36,558 nucleotides of DNA, from NCBI GenBank assembly GCA_903907905.1, contig CAIVPX010000143.1:1-36558 (forward strand), written 5' to 3'. Numbering within the stretch: the stretch's first letter is position 1; each line of letters opens with the position of its first letter. Origin of the DNA: an uncultured bacterium. Lineage in GTDB: Bacteria; Pseudomonadota; Gammaproteobacteria; Burkholderiales; Burkholderiaceae_E. Of this stretch, positions 22,782 through 31,012 are shown piece by piece. Under the pieces are notes generated by a model. The model made no database searches. It was not told where the DNA came from and saw nothing but the letters and a program-made list of their open reading frames with translations. A program made the position numbers and the translations under genes.

Positions 22782-23555
22782 ATGATCAATCTGATGGACA
22801 TGACCGGCCGCAATGTGATGATCACTGGTGCCGGCCAGGGAATCGGCAAGGCGGCGGCCGAGCTCTTGTATCAGCTCGGGGCACATCTCACGCTGGTCGA
22901 TGCGCGCGCCGACACGCTGGAGGGGGTGGCGGGCCAGTTCGATGCCTCGCGCGTGCTGACGCTCGCGGGTAGCGTGACCGATCGCGAGTTTATTGCACGC
23001 GCCGTCAATCAGTCGGCCGCCCGATTCGGGGGCGTGCACGGACTCTTCAACAACGCTGGCATCACGCGCACCGCGATGATCGACAAGATGAGCTTCGAGC
23101 AGTGGCAGCAGGTCATCGATGTCAACCTTACCGGCGTCTTCAACTGCCTGCAAGCCGTGGGCATCGAGATGAAGCGCCGCGCCGAGGCGGGCGAGCAAGA
23201 TGCCGGCGTGATTCTCAATGTCTCGTCCGATGCCGGGCGCCGCGGCACGATCGGGCAGATCAACTACGGGGCGGCCAAATCGGGCGTGCTGGGCATCACC
23301 ATGAGTGCAGCCAAGGAATGGGCGCGCTACGGCATTCGCGTCAACAGCGTGGCCTACGGCATTGTCGAGACCGACATGACCGAGGTGCTGCGCGGGCCCA
23401 AATTTCGCGAGAAGTCATTGGCCAGTGTCCCGCTGGGGCGGTTTCTGGGCGTTGAAGAAGCCGTGCGTTCGGTGGCCTTCCTGTTGTCACCGGCCAGTGC
23501 CTTCATCACGGGGCAGCATCTCTCGGTTAACGGCGGGGCCCATATCACCGCTTGA
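22782..23555 (+). CDS. Short-chain dehydrogenase/reductase (SDR)
   Basis: Classical SDR of 257 aa. NAD(P)-binding TGAGQGIGKAAAELL near residues 15-29 and NNAG in LFNNAGIT. The catalytic set is Asn in NVNLTG-like VIDVNLTG, Ser in LNVSSDAG, and Tyr/Lys in INYGAAKSG. The C-terminal FLLSPASAFITGQHLSVNGG is typical of the FabG group. The acidic residue in LVDAR after the second strand favours NAD over NADP. AGGAG is eight bases before the ATG. Probably oxidises a hydroxy acid or beta-hydroxyacyl intermediate of the pathway. Exact substrate cannot be told. Confidence 0.93.
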   Translation: MINLMDMTGRNVMITGAGQGIGKAAAELLYQLGAHLTLVDARADTLEGVAGQFDASRVLTLAGSVTDREFIARAVNQSAARFGGVHGLFNNAGITRTAMIDKMSFEQWQQVIDVNLTGVFNCLQAVGIEMKRRAEAGEQDAGVILNVSSDAGRRGTIGQINYGAAKSGVLGITMSAAKEWARYGIRVNSVAYGIVETDMTEVLRGPKFREKSLASVPLGRFLGVEEAVRSVAFLLSPASAFITGQHLSVNGGAHITA

Positions 23556-23568
23556 AGGGGACGATTCG

Positions 23569-24105
23569 ATGAGTGCAAGTGACGCACCGCCGCTGCCCTG
23601 GCAGCAGGCCATCTTTAAGGTGTTCAAGGAGGGCGGTATCCGGCAGGTTGCCTATGTCCCAGATGCCGGGCATTCGTACCTCATCAGGCAGGCGGTCGCC
23701 GACCCGGACATTCAGGACATCGTGCTCACCACCGAGGAAGAGGGTGTAGCGCTCGCAGCCGGCGCCTGGCTCGGCGGGCAGCGCGCGGTGCTGCTGATGC
23801 AAAGTAGCGGCGTAGGCAACTGCATCAACATGCTATCTCTGCTTCAGAGTTGCCGACTACCCTTTCTTACGCTGGTGACCATGCGGGGCGAGTACGCCGA
23901 GTTCAATCCCTGGCAAGGGCCCATGAGCCGTGCCACGCAGGGCTCGCTCGAATTGATGGGCGTAACCGTCATGCGCGTGACCGACCCCGCCGAGGTGGAA
24001 GAGGTTGTGAGCGCGGCCTTCGATGCGGTTTTCGAGGCCGGTGAGCAGGTGGCGGTGCTGATCTCGCAGCGCCTCATTGGTCGCAAGAAATGGGTGAGCA
24101 AATGA
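23569..24105 (+). CDS. ThDP-dependent decarboxylase alpha (Pyr) subunit, ComD-like
   Basis: A 178-aa ThDP pyrimidine-domain protein matching the alpha subunit of split sulfopyruvate or phosphonopyruvate decarboxylases. Key parts are GIRQVAYVPDAGHS, the catalytic Glu in LTTEEEGVALAAGAWLGG and LMQSSGVGNCINML. ComD of methanogens and similar bacterial split enzymes have this size. It decarboxylates a 2-oxo acid together with the beta subunit, releasing an aldehyde. ATG 23569 lies 14 bases after the SDR stop with GAAGGGG upstream. Its end overlaps the beta gene by ATGA, as expected for two subunits needed in equal amounts. Confidence 0.9.
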   Translation: MSASDAPPLPWQQAIFKVFKEGGIRQVAYVPDAGHSYLIRQAVADPDIQDIVLTTEEEGVALAAGAWLGGQRAVLLMQSSGVGNCINMLSLLQSCRLPFLTLVTMRGEYAEFNPWQGPMSRATQGSLELMGVTVMRVTDPAEVEEVVSAAFDAVFEAGEQVAVLISQRLIGRKKWVSK

Positions 24106-24695
24106 GTGTAGCCAACGAAACTCGGGTCGACCGACGTACCTTTGTCGCGGCCCTCATGCAGCAGGTGCCCGAGGCTCTGGTGATCACCGGCCTGGGCTCG
24201 CCGTCCTACGACGCGTTCGCCGCAGGCGACCGGCCCGCTAATTTTTATCTCTGGGGGGCGATGGGCGGCGCTGCGGCCATGGGCCTGGGGCTCGCGCTGG
24301 CCCAACCCGAGCGCAGCGTGCTGGTGATCACGGGCGATGGCGAGCAGATGATGGGGGTGGGGGCGCTCGCCACCATTGCGGTCAAGCAACCGCGCAACCT
24401 CACCATTGCCGTACTCGATAACGGCTATTTTGGCGAGACGGGCATGCAGCGCAGCCACACCGGCCATGGCGCCGATCTGGCTGCGGTGGCCAGGGGCTTT
24501 GGTATTGGCGACGCGTTCAGAGTCGATGCCCTCAGCGGTGCGGCCGAGATCGCCCAGCGTGTCGTGTCGCGGGCCGGGCCTGCGCTGGCGCAGGTGCTGA
24601 TCGGCGCCGATAGCCCTGCGCGGGCGATGCCGCCCCGCGATGGTGTGTTTCTGAAAAACCGCTTTCGCGCTGCCTTGGGGCTGGCGCCGTTCTGA
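24102..24695 (+). CDS. ThDP-dependent decarboxylase beta (PP) subunit, ComE-like
   Basis: A 197-aa ThDP diphosphate-domain protein. The ThDP/Mg2+ motif begins GDGEQMMGVGALATIA and ends with LDNGYF (GDG-x about 25-N). The GLGSPSYDAF and LWGAMGGAAAMGLGLALA segments are as in ComE and phosphonopyruvate decarboxylase. With the alpha subunit it should convert a 2-oxo acid with a polar or charged side group to the aldehyde. Whether that is sulfopyruvate, phosphonopyruvate or another acid is open; no sulfonate or phosphonate genes are visible. It is the last plus-strand gene before the convergent aldolase. Confidence 0.9.
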   Translation: MSVANETRVDRRTFVAALMQQVPEALVITGLGSPSYDAFAAGDRPANFYLWGAMGGAAAMGLGLALAQPERSVLVITGDGEQMMGVGALATIAVKQPRNLTIAVLDNGYFGETGMQRSHTGHGADLAAVARGFGIGDAFRVDALSGAAEIAQRVVSRAGPALAQVLIGADSPARAMPPRDGVFLKNRFRAALGLAPF

Positions 24696-24739
24696 CCGGC
24701 AAAGACGGATGTCCGCAACGCGCGGGCACCGCGTGTGTC

Positions 24740-25525
24740 TCAGCCTGACTTGCGCAGGCCCGCGCGAATGTCGCTTGCGGCACGCTGATAGCTCTGCGCA
24801 AGCAGCTTCATGTCGAGCAGGTACACGTAGAAATCGAGATTGAGTGCGGCCCAGTCGGCCACTTCCTGCGGCGAGTTGAGGTACATGCCGACGCGCAGTT
24901 GGGCGTGGCGGGCGGTATCGATGATCTGACGGACCGCTTCGCGCACGCGAGGGTGAGTGGGCTGGCCATAGAGGCCCATCGAGGTTGACAGATCGCCGGG
25001 GCCGGGCATGACGGCGTCGATGCGCGAGCGCGCCAGGATGCTGCCAAGGCGTGGCACCACTTCCACGTCTTCGACCAGCCCGATCGCGACCAGATCCTGG
25101 TTGGCTTGCGCCACATAGTCGGCGTATGACCCGATGCCAAAGCCTGCCGCGCGCACGCCGGTGCAACTGGGCCGTTCGCCCTCGGGCGCATAGCGCAGCA
25201 CCGAGCCAAAGGCCTCACTTGCCGCCTCGTCCTTGCCGAAGTGGGGCAGCAGCAGTCCGTGCGCGCCCGCGTCGAGCAGTTTGCCCATCAGGGCCGGGTC
25301 GGGCCCCGGCAGTCGCACCAGCGCGCTGATACCGGCGGCCTTGGCCGCACGCAGATGCGCACTCACCTCGGTGATGCCGAGCGGTGCATGCTCCATGTCG
25401 ATGATCGCGAAATCAAGCCCGGCCTGGCCGATCAGTTCGGTGGTGTCGGGGTCGCGCGAAAAGACGAAGGTGCCGATAGCGCTCTGGCCGGCTTGCCATG
25501 GCCGTCGGAGGGTGTTGACGCTCAT
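24740..25525 (-). CDS. HpcH/HpaI-family aldolase/citrate-lyase-like
   Basis: Class II pyruvate aldolase of 261 aa, cleaving 2-keto-3-deoxy or 4-hydroxy-2-oxo acids to pyruvate plus an aldehyde. Visible marks are LDFAIIDMEHAPLG (catalytic His), ALVRLPGPDPALMGKLLDAG with the conserved Arg, LLLPHFG, the Glu in GLVEDVEVVPRL and VMPGPGDLSTSMG with the metal-binding Asp. ATG 25525 is preferred because GGAG is at the right distance; the ATG at 25531 is too close to it. It converges on the decarboxylase operon and diverges from the benzoylformate-decarboxylase-like operon. It would give an aldehyde that could feed the AOR or a dehydrogenase. Confidence 0.92.
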   Translation of the reverse strand: MSVNTLRRPWQAGQSAIGTFVFSRDPDTTELIGQAGLDFAIIDMEHAPLGITEVSAHLRAAKAAGISALVRLPGPDPALMGKLLDAGAHGLLLPHFGKDEAASEAFGSVLRYAPEGERPSCTGVRAAGFGIGSYADYVAQANQDLVAIGLVEDVEVVPRLGSILARSRIDAVMPGPGDLSTSMGLYGQPTHPRVREAVRQIIDTARHAQLRVGMYLNSPQEVADWAALNLDFYVYLLDMKLLAQSYQRAASDIRAGLRKSG

Positions 25526-25842
25526 GTTCATGTCTCCGTCCGCAAGTGTTGGGGGCTCCGCCTAATCGAACCATTCGACAGGGTGTGGTGCGCCGCGGCG
25601 CATGCGCGTCGCGCTGCCGCCTGCGCGTCGCATTCGAATCCAATTGAAACGACAGCCAAGGACTTTAGACGATCTGGCGCCGGGCGACGAGGGCGGCCCA
25701 TCGGTCGATACCGAAATCGGACTGACTCCGGCGCGACTCGGCTTGCACCCATCGCGGTCGCGGCGCATGATTGCCGCCAAATAGTGCCGGTCAGTCATGC
25801 AACGCGACTGACGCAGGCGTTACGACAAATCAGGGGAGATCC
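25526..25842. promoter_or_regulatory. Divergent promoter region between aldolase and ThDP operon
   Basis: About 317 bases without a supported gene. It holds the start regions for two divergent operons. Several dyads are present: TCGAA-CCA-TTCGA at 25566-25578, the palindrome ATTCGAAT at 25632-25639 and a longer one at 25790-25812. TTGAAA at 25644-25649 followed by TTTAGA at 25664-25669 has a 14-base spacer, too short for a good sigma-70 promoter. Confidence 0.5.
25790..25812. promoter_or_regulatory. Perfect 7-bp inverted repeat upstream of the ThDP/Liv operon
   Basis: GTCAGTC-N9-GACTGAC, ending 30 bases before ATG 25843. Position and symmetry fit an operator or a leader hairpin for the operon that runs to 33648. 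No regulator gene adjoins it. Confidence 0.4.
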
Positions 25843-27501
25843 ATGGCGCGACTATCCGGGCGCTCGGCCTTTCTCGGGCTGCTCAAGGACGAAGGCATCA
25901 CGCATCTTTTCGGCAATCCCGGTACGACCGAGTTGCCGATCATGTATGCCCTCGAAGACCACCCCGACCTGAACTACGTCATGGCGATGCAGGAAAGCGT
26001 CGTGGTGGCCATTGCCGACGGATTCAGTCGTGCGTCGGGGCAGTTGGTGGCGGCCAATGTTCATGTGGCGCCCGGCTTGGGCAACGCCATGGGGTCGTTG
26101 TACAACGCCAAGTTCACGGGCACCCCGATGATTCTCACGGCGGGGCAGCAGGAGCAGGGGCACGGTCTGATGGAGCCCATGCTGTACGACCCGCTGGTGC
26201 GTATTGCCGAACCCCTGGTCAAGTGGGCGGTTGAGGTCACGCGTCTCGAAGACCTGCCGCGCATCGTGAGGCGTGCGGCCAAGGTGGCGCGCACGCCGCC
26301 CACCGGGCCGGTCTTCATTTCCCTGCCGGGCGACATCCTCAACGCCGAGGCTGATATCGATCTGGGGGCGCGTACGGTCGTCGATACGCGGGTTCGCCCC
26401 AGCGACGACGCGCTGCAGGCACTTGCCCGACGCATGCTTGCTGCCGAGCGACCCGTGATGATCGTCGGCGACGAACTGGTCAAGAGCAATGCGCTCGCCG
26501 AAGCAGCCCAGTTTGCCGAGGCGCTGGGTTGCCCCGTCTACCAGCAGACGGTTCCCTACGGCGCACACTTTTTGTCCGAGCATCCCTGCTTCATGGGCGC
26601 GCTTTCCCGCAATCAGCCCAATGTTCAGCAGGTGCTCTCCGCTTACGACCTCGTGATCGTGTTCGGCGCTGATCCGCTGCGGATGTCCGTCTATCACCCG
26701 GTTGATCCTCTGCCGGCGGGCATGCCGATGGTGCAGGTGGGGCTGGTCGACTGGGACATCGGCAAGAATTTTGCGGTAGAAATTGCCGTTAAGGCTGATG
26801 TCCGCGAGACCTTTCTCGCGCTCATGCCGGTACTTCGCGCGCAGGGCGGTGCATCGCTGGCCTCGCAGGCGCCCGGCCGGATCGAGGCCTTGTCGCGTGA
26901 CAACTGGAGCACGCGACGCAGTGCGCTGGTCAAGACCATCGAGGCGGCATCGTCGCGCGCACCCATCGATCCCGACTGGCTGCTGCTGCAAACCATCGAG
27001 GCCATGCCGAAGAACGGCATTTTTGTGGAAGAGTCCCTGACGGCTGCGCGCCACATTCCGTCGCTGCTGCCCTACCGCGATCGTTACGGCTTTTATGGCC
27101 TCGCCTCGGGCGGAATCGGCTGGGGTCTGCCCGGTGCCGTGGGCGCGAGCCTGGCCAATCGTGACCGACCGGTGGTCTGTTTCACCGGCGACGGCAGCGC
27201 GATGTACTCGATTCAGGCGCTCTGGACCGCAGCCCATCACAAACTGCCGCTCAATGTGGTGCTCATCAACAACGGCGGCTATCGCATCATCAAGCAGCGA
27301 CTGCTTTCGTTTCACAAGAGCCGTCACTTCGTCGGAATGGACTTCACCGACCCCGCCATCGATTTCAGCGCGCTGGCTGCGTCCATGGGCGTGGAGTCGG
27401 TACGCGTTACCGACGGCAAACTGCTGCGCGAGACGCTCCAGTCGGCGTTCGCGCGTCCCGGCACCAAACTGATCGAGGTCGTGGTCGAGGGGTCGGTATG
27501 A
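25843..27501 (+). CDS. ThDP-dependent enzyme, benzoylformate-decarboxylase-like
   Basis: A 552-aa single-chain ThDP enzyme of the acetolactate synthase/benzoylformate decarboxylase family. The N-terminal Pyr domain has FGNPGTTELPIM, catalytic Glu51 in AMQESVVVAIADG and NVHVAPGLGNAMG, whose His74 matches the active-site His70 of benzoylformate decarboxylase. The middle domain (about 190-340) is a typical Rossmann-like spacer. The C-terminal PP domain carries TGDGSAMYSIQALWTAAHH and LINNGGYR. GGGAGA precedes the ATG. A decarboxylase on an aromatic or branched 2-oxo acid is the likeliest activity; carboligase or oxalyl-CoA decarboxylase-like activity is possible. The next three genes follow with 4-base overlaps. 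Confidence 0.92.
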   Translation: MARLSGRSAFLGLLKDEGITHLFGNPGTTELPIMYALEDHPDLNYVMAMQESVVVAIADGFSRASGQLVAANVHVAPGLGNAMGSLYNAKFTGTPMILTAGQQEQGHGLMEPMLYDPLVRIAEPLVKWAVEVTRLEDLPRIVRRAAKVARTPPTGPVFISLPGDILNAEADIDLGARTVVDTRVRPSDDALQALARRMLAAERPVMIVGDELVKSNALAEAAQFAEALGCPVYQQTVPYGAHFLSEHPCFMGALSRNQPNVQQVLSAYDLVIVFGADPLRMSVYHPVDPLPAGMPMVQVGLVDWDIGKNFAVEIAVKADVRETFLALMPVLRAQGGASLASQAPGRIEALSRDNWSTRRSALVKTIEAASSRAPIDPDWLLLQTIEAMPKNGIFVEESLTAARHIPSLLPYRDRYGFYGLASGGIGWGLPGAVGASLANRDRPVVCFTGDGSAMYSIQALWTAAHHKLPLNVVLINNGGYRIIKQRLLSFHKSRHFVGMDFTDPAIDFSALAASMGVESVRVTDGKLLRETLQSAFARPGTKLIEVVVEGSV

Positions 27502-28478
27502 GCTCGACGCGTCCGGTCGTCGTCATCCCCGATGACATCAACGGCGCGTACGCGCAGGCCCAGTCGCTGGCGCGACTGAAGGCGGTGGCCGATGTCCTGA
27601 TCCATCCGACCCGTGCTGCCGATGAAGCCGAACTTACCGAGCGGGTCCGCGATGCCAACGCCATCCTGTCCTTCAGGCCGGCGTTCACGCGCTTTCCGGC
27701 GGCGCTGATCGAGGCCTGCCCGACGCTCAAACTCATCTGCATCTCGGGCACGGGCGTCGAAGACGTCGATGTGGCCGTGGCCAGTGCAAAGCGGATTGCC
27801 GTAGCCAACGTGGTCGGGTCGGCCAATCAGTCGGTGGCCGAGTTGTGTGTGGCCTTCATGTTTTCGCTGGCGCGGCGGCTGTCCGAGCAGGATGCGTCCG
27901 TGCGAAGCGGGGTGTGGCAGGGGGTGACGGGGTTCGAACTGGGTGGCAAGACGCTTGGGATCATTGGCTTGAGCGGCATTGCGGGCGAACTCATCCGCAT
28001 GGCACGTGGGCTGGGCATGAAGGTCGTGTCGTGGTCACGCAATAACGATGCGCAACGTGCGCAGGCGGCGGGTGCCGAGGCGGTGACGCTCGACGAATTG
28101 CTGGCGCGAGCCGACATCGTGTCGCTGCACCTGCGGCTCAATCCCGAAACGCGGGGCTTTTTGAGCGCCGCCCGCATCGCACAGATGAAGCCCGGGGCGC
28201 TGCTGATCAACACTGCGCGCGGTGGCTTGGTCGATGAGGCGGCGATGGCGCAAGCCCTGAGCGCGGGCCAATTGGGCGGCGCGGGTCTCGATGTGTTCGC
28301 GATCGAGCCCTTGCCTGCCGACAGTCCGCTCAAGGCCCTGAACAATGTGGTCATGACGCCGGTCTCGGGCTGGAACACCCGCGAGTCTTCGCAGCGCATG
28401 ATCGACATCAGCATCGACAACGTGGTGGGATTTTTCAGCGGCACGCCGCAGAACATCGTCAATGGAGGGGCACTGTGA
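27498..28478 (+). CDS. D-2-hydroxyacid dehydrogenase-like protein lacking catalytic His
   Basis: A 326-aa protein of the NAD-binding D-isomer-specific 2-hydroxyacid dehydrogenase family. SDG-type cues are LKLICISGTGVEDVDVA, the cofactor loop LGIIGLSGIAGELIRMARGLG, NTARGGLVDEAAM (catalytic Arg) and GLDVFAIEPLP (catalytic Glu). Two things are unusual. The glycine-rich loop reads GLSGIA where GLGxIG is common, and the final catalytic string, normally TPHxGxxT, is TPVSGWNT, so His is replaced by Val. The protein may be inactive as a hydride-transfer enzyme or use another base. It overlaps the genes on both sides by ATGA and GTGA junctions. Confidence 0.9.
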   Translation: MSSTRPVVVIPDDINGAYAQAQSLARLKAVADVLIHPTRAADEAELTERVRDANAILSFRPAFTRFPAALIEACPTLKLICISGTGVEDVDVAVASAKRIAVANVVGSANQSVAELCVAFMFSLARRLSEQDASVRSGVWQGVTGFELGGKTLGIIGLSGIAGELIRMARGLGMKVVSWSRNNDAQRAQAAGAEAVTLDELLARADIVSLHLRLNPETRGFLSAARIAQMKPGALLINTARGGLVDEAAMAQALSAGQLGGAGLDVFAIEPLPADSPLKALNNVVMTPVSGWNTRESSQRMIDISIDNVVGFFSGTPQNIVNGGAL

Positions 28479-29254
28479 GACTCGTCAGATACTGGGATTC
28501 GGCTGCGGCTGCGGCGCGCTGGGGCGTGCACGAAGGAGACCGCATCCGCGAGATCGAGGGCAACCCCTACAACGGTGTCAAGACCACCCAGAACACGCAC
28601 TCCCCCGCTGCGGTCCGGCTTCTGCCGCCCTGCGAGCCCACCAAGGTCGTGGCCGGTGGCGCCAATTACTACGGGCATCTCAAGGAGGTGGGGCTCGCGG
28701 TGCCGGACGTGCCGGTCTTTTTTCTCAAGCCCACCACCTCGCTCATCGGACCGGATGACGCCGTGGTTTATCCGCCGCAGACCAAGAAGCTCGAATATGA
28801 GGGCGAACTCGCGGTGGTGGTGGCCAAGCCCATGCACTGCACGCCGCCCGAGGAGGTGCTCGGAAACCTGCTGGGCTACACGTGTGTGAACGACGTCACG
28901 GCGCGCGATATTCAGGTGACCGGCGGCAATCTGCTGCATCTCTGCCATTCGAAATCCTTCGATACCTTCTGCCCCACGGGCCCCTGGGTCGAGACCGACC
29001 TGGATGCGCACAACCTGGACATCGAACTGCATATCAACGGTCAGGTGCGCCAGAAGAAGACCAACACCAGCGACATGATCTTCCCGGTCGAAAAGATGGT
29101 GAGCTACTTCAGCCACGTGATGACCCTGCTGCCAGGAGATCTCATCCTCACCGGTGCGCCCCCCGGAATCGGCGGCATGGAGCCTGGCGATCAGGTCGAG
29201 GTCATCATTCAGGGCATCGGCACGCTGCGGCATACGGTGGTTCGCCCCGCATGA
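28475..29254 (+). CDS. Fumarylacetoacetate hydrolase (FAH) family protein
   Basis: A 259-aa FAH-family enzyme, cytosolic. Such proteins hydrolyse or decarboxylate acylpyruvates and related oxo acids or hydrate 2-oxo-dienoates, using Mg2+ or Mn2+. Metal ligands are visible in KLEYEGELAVVV (the ExE pair) and NDVTARD (Asp). Further family strings are FFLKPTTSLIGPDD, GPWVETD, LTGAPPGIGGMEPGDQVEV. Start is GTG 28475 with GGAGGGG upstream, overlapping the dehydrogenase stop. In this operon it could release pyruvate from, or hydrate, a ring-cleavage-like product. Exact reaction undetermined. Confidence 0.93.
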   Translation: MRLVRYWDSAAAAARWGVHEGDRIREIEGNPYNGVKTTQNTHSPAAVRLLPPCEPTKVVAGGANYYGHLKEVGLAVPDVPVFFLKPTTSLIGPDDAVVYPPQTKKLEYEGELAVVVAKPMHCTPPEEVLGNLLGYTCVNDVTARDIQVTGGNLLHLCHSKSFDTFCPTGPWVETDLDAHNLDIELHINGQVRQKKTNTSDMIFPVEKMVSYFSHVMTLLPGDLILTGAPPGIGGMEPGDQVEVIIQGIGTLRHTVVRPA

Positions 29255-30138
29255 GCGTATTCGCCCAGTTTCTGGTCAATGGCATTGTCGCGGGCAGCGT
29301 CTATGCGCTGATCGCGCTGGGCTTTGCCCTGATCTTCACGGCCAGCCGGGTGTTTCACTTCGCTCACGGCGCGGTATACACCCTGGCTGCCTTCGCAGGC
29401 TATACCGCGTTGGTCAGTTTCAACCTGGGCACGGTGGCGGCGTTTGCAGCGGCGATCATCACTGCGGTGGCCTTGGGCACCCTCATCAACGCAACGCTCT
29501 ACGAGCCCATGCGTGCGCTGGGCGTATCGTCCTTCGTGATGATGATCTGCTCCTTTGGTCTGCTCATCATCATCACGCATCTCACCGCCATCGTGTGGGG
29601 CACCAATCCGGTGGTGCTCTGGCGCGGCGGGCAGGAGACGGTGTACGAACTGGGCACCGTGCGGATCACCGGTCGTCAACTTGGCATCGTGGGGCTTGCA
29701 GCCCTGCTGGGCTTGGCCCTCTGGACCTTCTTCAAGCACTTCAGGCTGGGCATTGCCATCCGCGCTCTGGGCAATGACAGCGAGCTGGCCCTGATCAATG
29801 GCATGCCTGCCAGGAAGTTGCGTCACATCAGCTTTGCGGTGGGCTCGGCCCTGGTGGGCGTGAGTGCGCTGCTCATCGGCTTCAACGTCGGCATTATCGA
29901 TTTCAATATGGGGTTTGATGTGATCCTCATGGCTACGGTGGCCATGATCATCGGTGGCCTCGGCAATGTCAGCGCGGCGGCCGGGGGCGGTTTCATCCTG
30001 GGCGTCATTCAGAACGTCGCGCTCTGGAAGATCGATTCCAAGTGGCAGATGGCGCTGTCGTTCGCCATCCTTATTCTGGTGCTTCTGTTTCGTCCCAGCG
30101 GCTTCTTCGGCGAAAAGCAGTCGGCGGTGGGGCTCTGA
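29251..30138 (+). CDS. livH: Branched-chain amino acid-type ABC permease LivH
   Basis: Inner-membrane permease, 295 aa, about eight hydrophobic segments. The N-terminus FLVNGIVAGSVYALIALGFALIF and the transport-system loop FKHFRLGIAIRALGNDSELALINGM are LivH signatures, as are ATVAMIIGGLGNVSAAAGGG and FRPSGFFGEK. The ATG overlaps the stop of the FAH gene. Liv-type systems often import aromatic or other carboxylic acids in Betaproteobacteria, so amino acid transport is not implied; the operon's enzymes point to a catabolic substrate. Confidence 0.93.
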   Translation: MSVFAQFLVNGIVAGSVYALIALGFALIFTASRVFHFAHGAVYTLAAFAGYTALVSFNLGTVAAFAAAIITAVALGTLINATLYEPMRALGVSSFVMMICSFGLLIIITHLTAIVWGTNPVVLWRGGQETVYELGTVRITGRQLGIVGLAALLGLALWTFFKHFRLGIAIRALGNDSELALINGMPARKLRHISFAVGSALVGVSALLIGFNVGIIDFNMGFDVILMATVAMIIGGLGNVSAAAGGGFILGVIQNVALWKIDSKWQMALSFAILILVLLFRPSGFFGEKQSAVGL

Positions 30139-30139
30139 G

Positions 30140-31012
30140 ATGGAATACGCCATCTACCTTTGCACGCTGATAGCAATCTACACGACGCTTGCGCTCTCGC
30201 TCAATTTGCTGGTGGGCTACACGGGGCTGATTTCGGTCGCGCAGGCGGGGGTCTACGGGATTGGCGCCTATGTCACGGCGCTACTCGCACTCAATGTCAC
30301 GCATGATCTGCTGCTTACGATGCTGCTGTCGGCGTCGGCCGGGGTGGCTATCTCCCTGCTGGTAGCGCTGCCGTCCCTGCGGCTGAAGAACGAATATTTC
30401 CTCATCGCCACCATCGGCTTTCAGAGCATCATTTTTGCGCTCTTCATGAATCTGGAGATCACGGGCGGACCGAACGGGCTCTACAACATCCCCCACCCCA
30501 CGCTGTTCGGCTACACCGTAAAGGGCACGGGCGGCAAGCTCATGCTGGCCGTCGCGCTGGCGGTCGTGTGCTACCTGCTTGCCTTACGGGTGACGCGCTC
30601 ACCCTTTGGCCGATTGCTCAGGGCGGTTCGGGAGGATCAGACCGCAGTGGCCTCAATGGGTAAGAGCGTGTTCCGAATCAAGGTGTCGGTGTTCGTGTTC
30701 TCGGCGGTGTTTGCTGCAGCTGCAGGCACGATCTATGTGTATTGCCTGACCGCGATTGATCCGGTGGGCTTCACGCTGGACGAGTCGATCTTCATCATCA
30801 CTCTGGTGATTGTCGGTGGCACCGGCAGTCTCAACGGGTCGGTGCTGGCTGCGGTGTTGCTCGTATTGCTGCCCGAGTGCTTCAAGTTCCTGCCGATTCC
30901 CGATGCCATCGCGCCTCAACTTCGGCAGGTGTTTTACGGTCTCTTGCTGGTTCTCTTTACGCGCTTTCGGCGTGAGGGTCTCATTGGTGAGTATCAGGAC
31001 GTTCTCAAATGA
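30140..31012 (+). CDS. livM: Branched-chain amino acid-type ABC permease LivM
   Basis: Second permease of the Liv system, 290 aa. Typical pieces are LSLNLLVGYTGLISVAQAGVYGIGAY, LKNEYFLIATIGFQSIIFAL, the GGPNGLYNI motif, LRAVREDQTAVASMGKSVFRIKV (ATPase contact loop) and FIITLVIVGGTGSLNGSVLAA. About eight to ten membrane segments. It begins one base after the livH stop codon and overlaps livG by ATGA. Confidence 0.93.
   Translation: MEYAIYLCTLIAIYTTLALSLNLLVGYTGLISVAQAGVYGIGAYVTALLALNVTHDLLLTMLLSASAGVAISLLVALPSLRLKNEYFLIATIGFQSIIFALFMNLEITGGPNGLYNIPHPTLFGYTVKGTGGKLMLAVALAVVCYLLALRVTRSPFGRLLRAVREDQTAVASMGKSVFRIKVSVFVFSAVFAAAAGTIYVYCLTAIDPVGFTLDESIFIITLVIVGGTGSLNGSVLAAVLLVLLPECFKFLPIPDAIAPQLRQVFYGLLLVLFTRFRREGLIGEYQDVLK

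Noticed and set aside
24718-24734. ACGCG/CGCGT hairpin between the convergent decarboxylase and aldolase genes
   Set aside because: Only five pairs and no T-run; expected by chance in this base composition.
25852-27327. A 491-codon antisense frame under the benzoylformate-decarboxylase-like gene
   Set aside because: The sense frame has complete ThDP motifs; the antisense product has no recognisable fold and is explained by codon bias.
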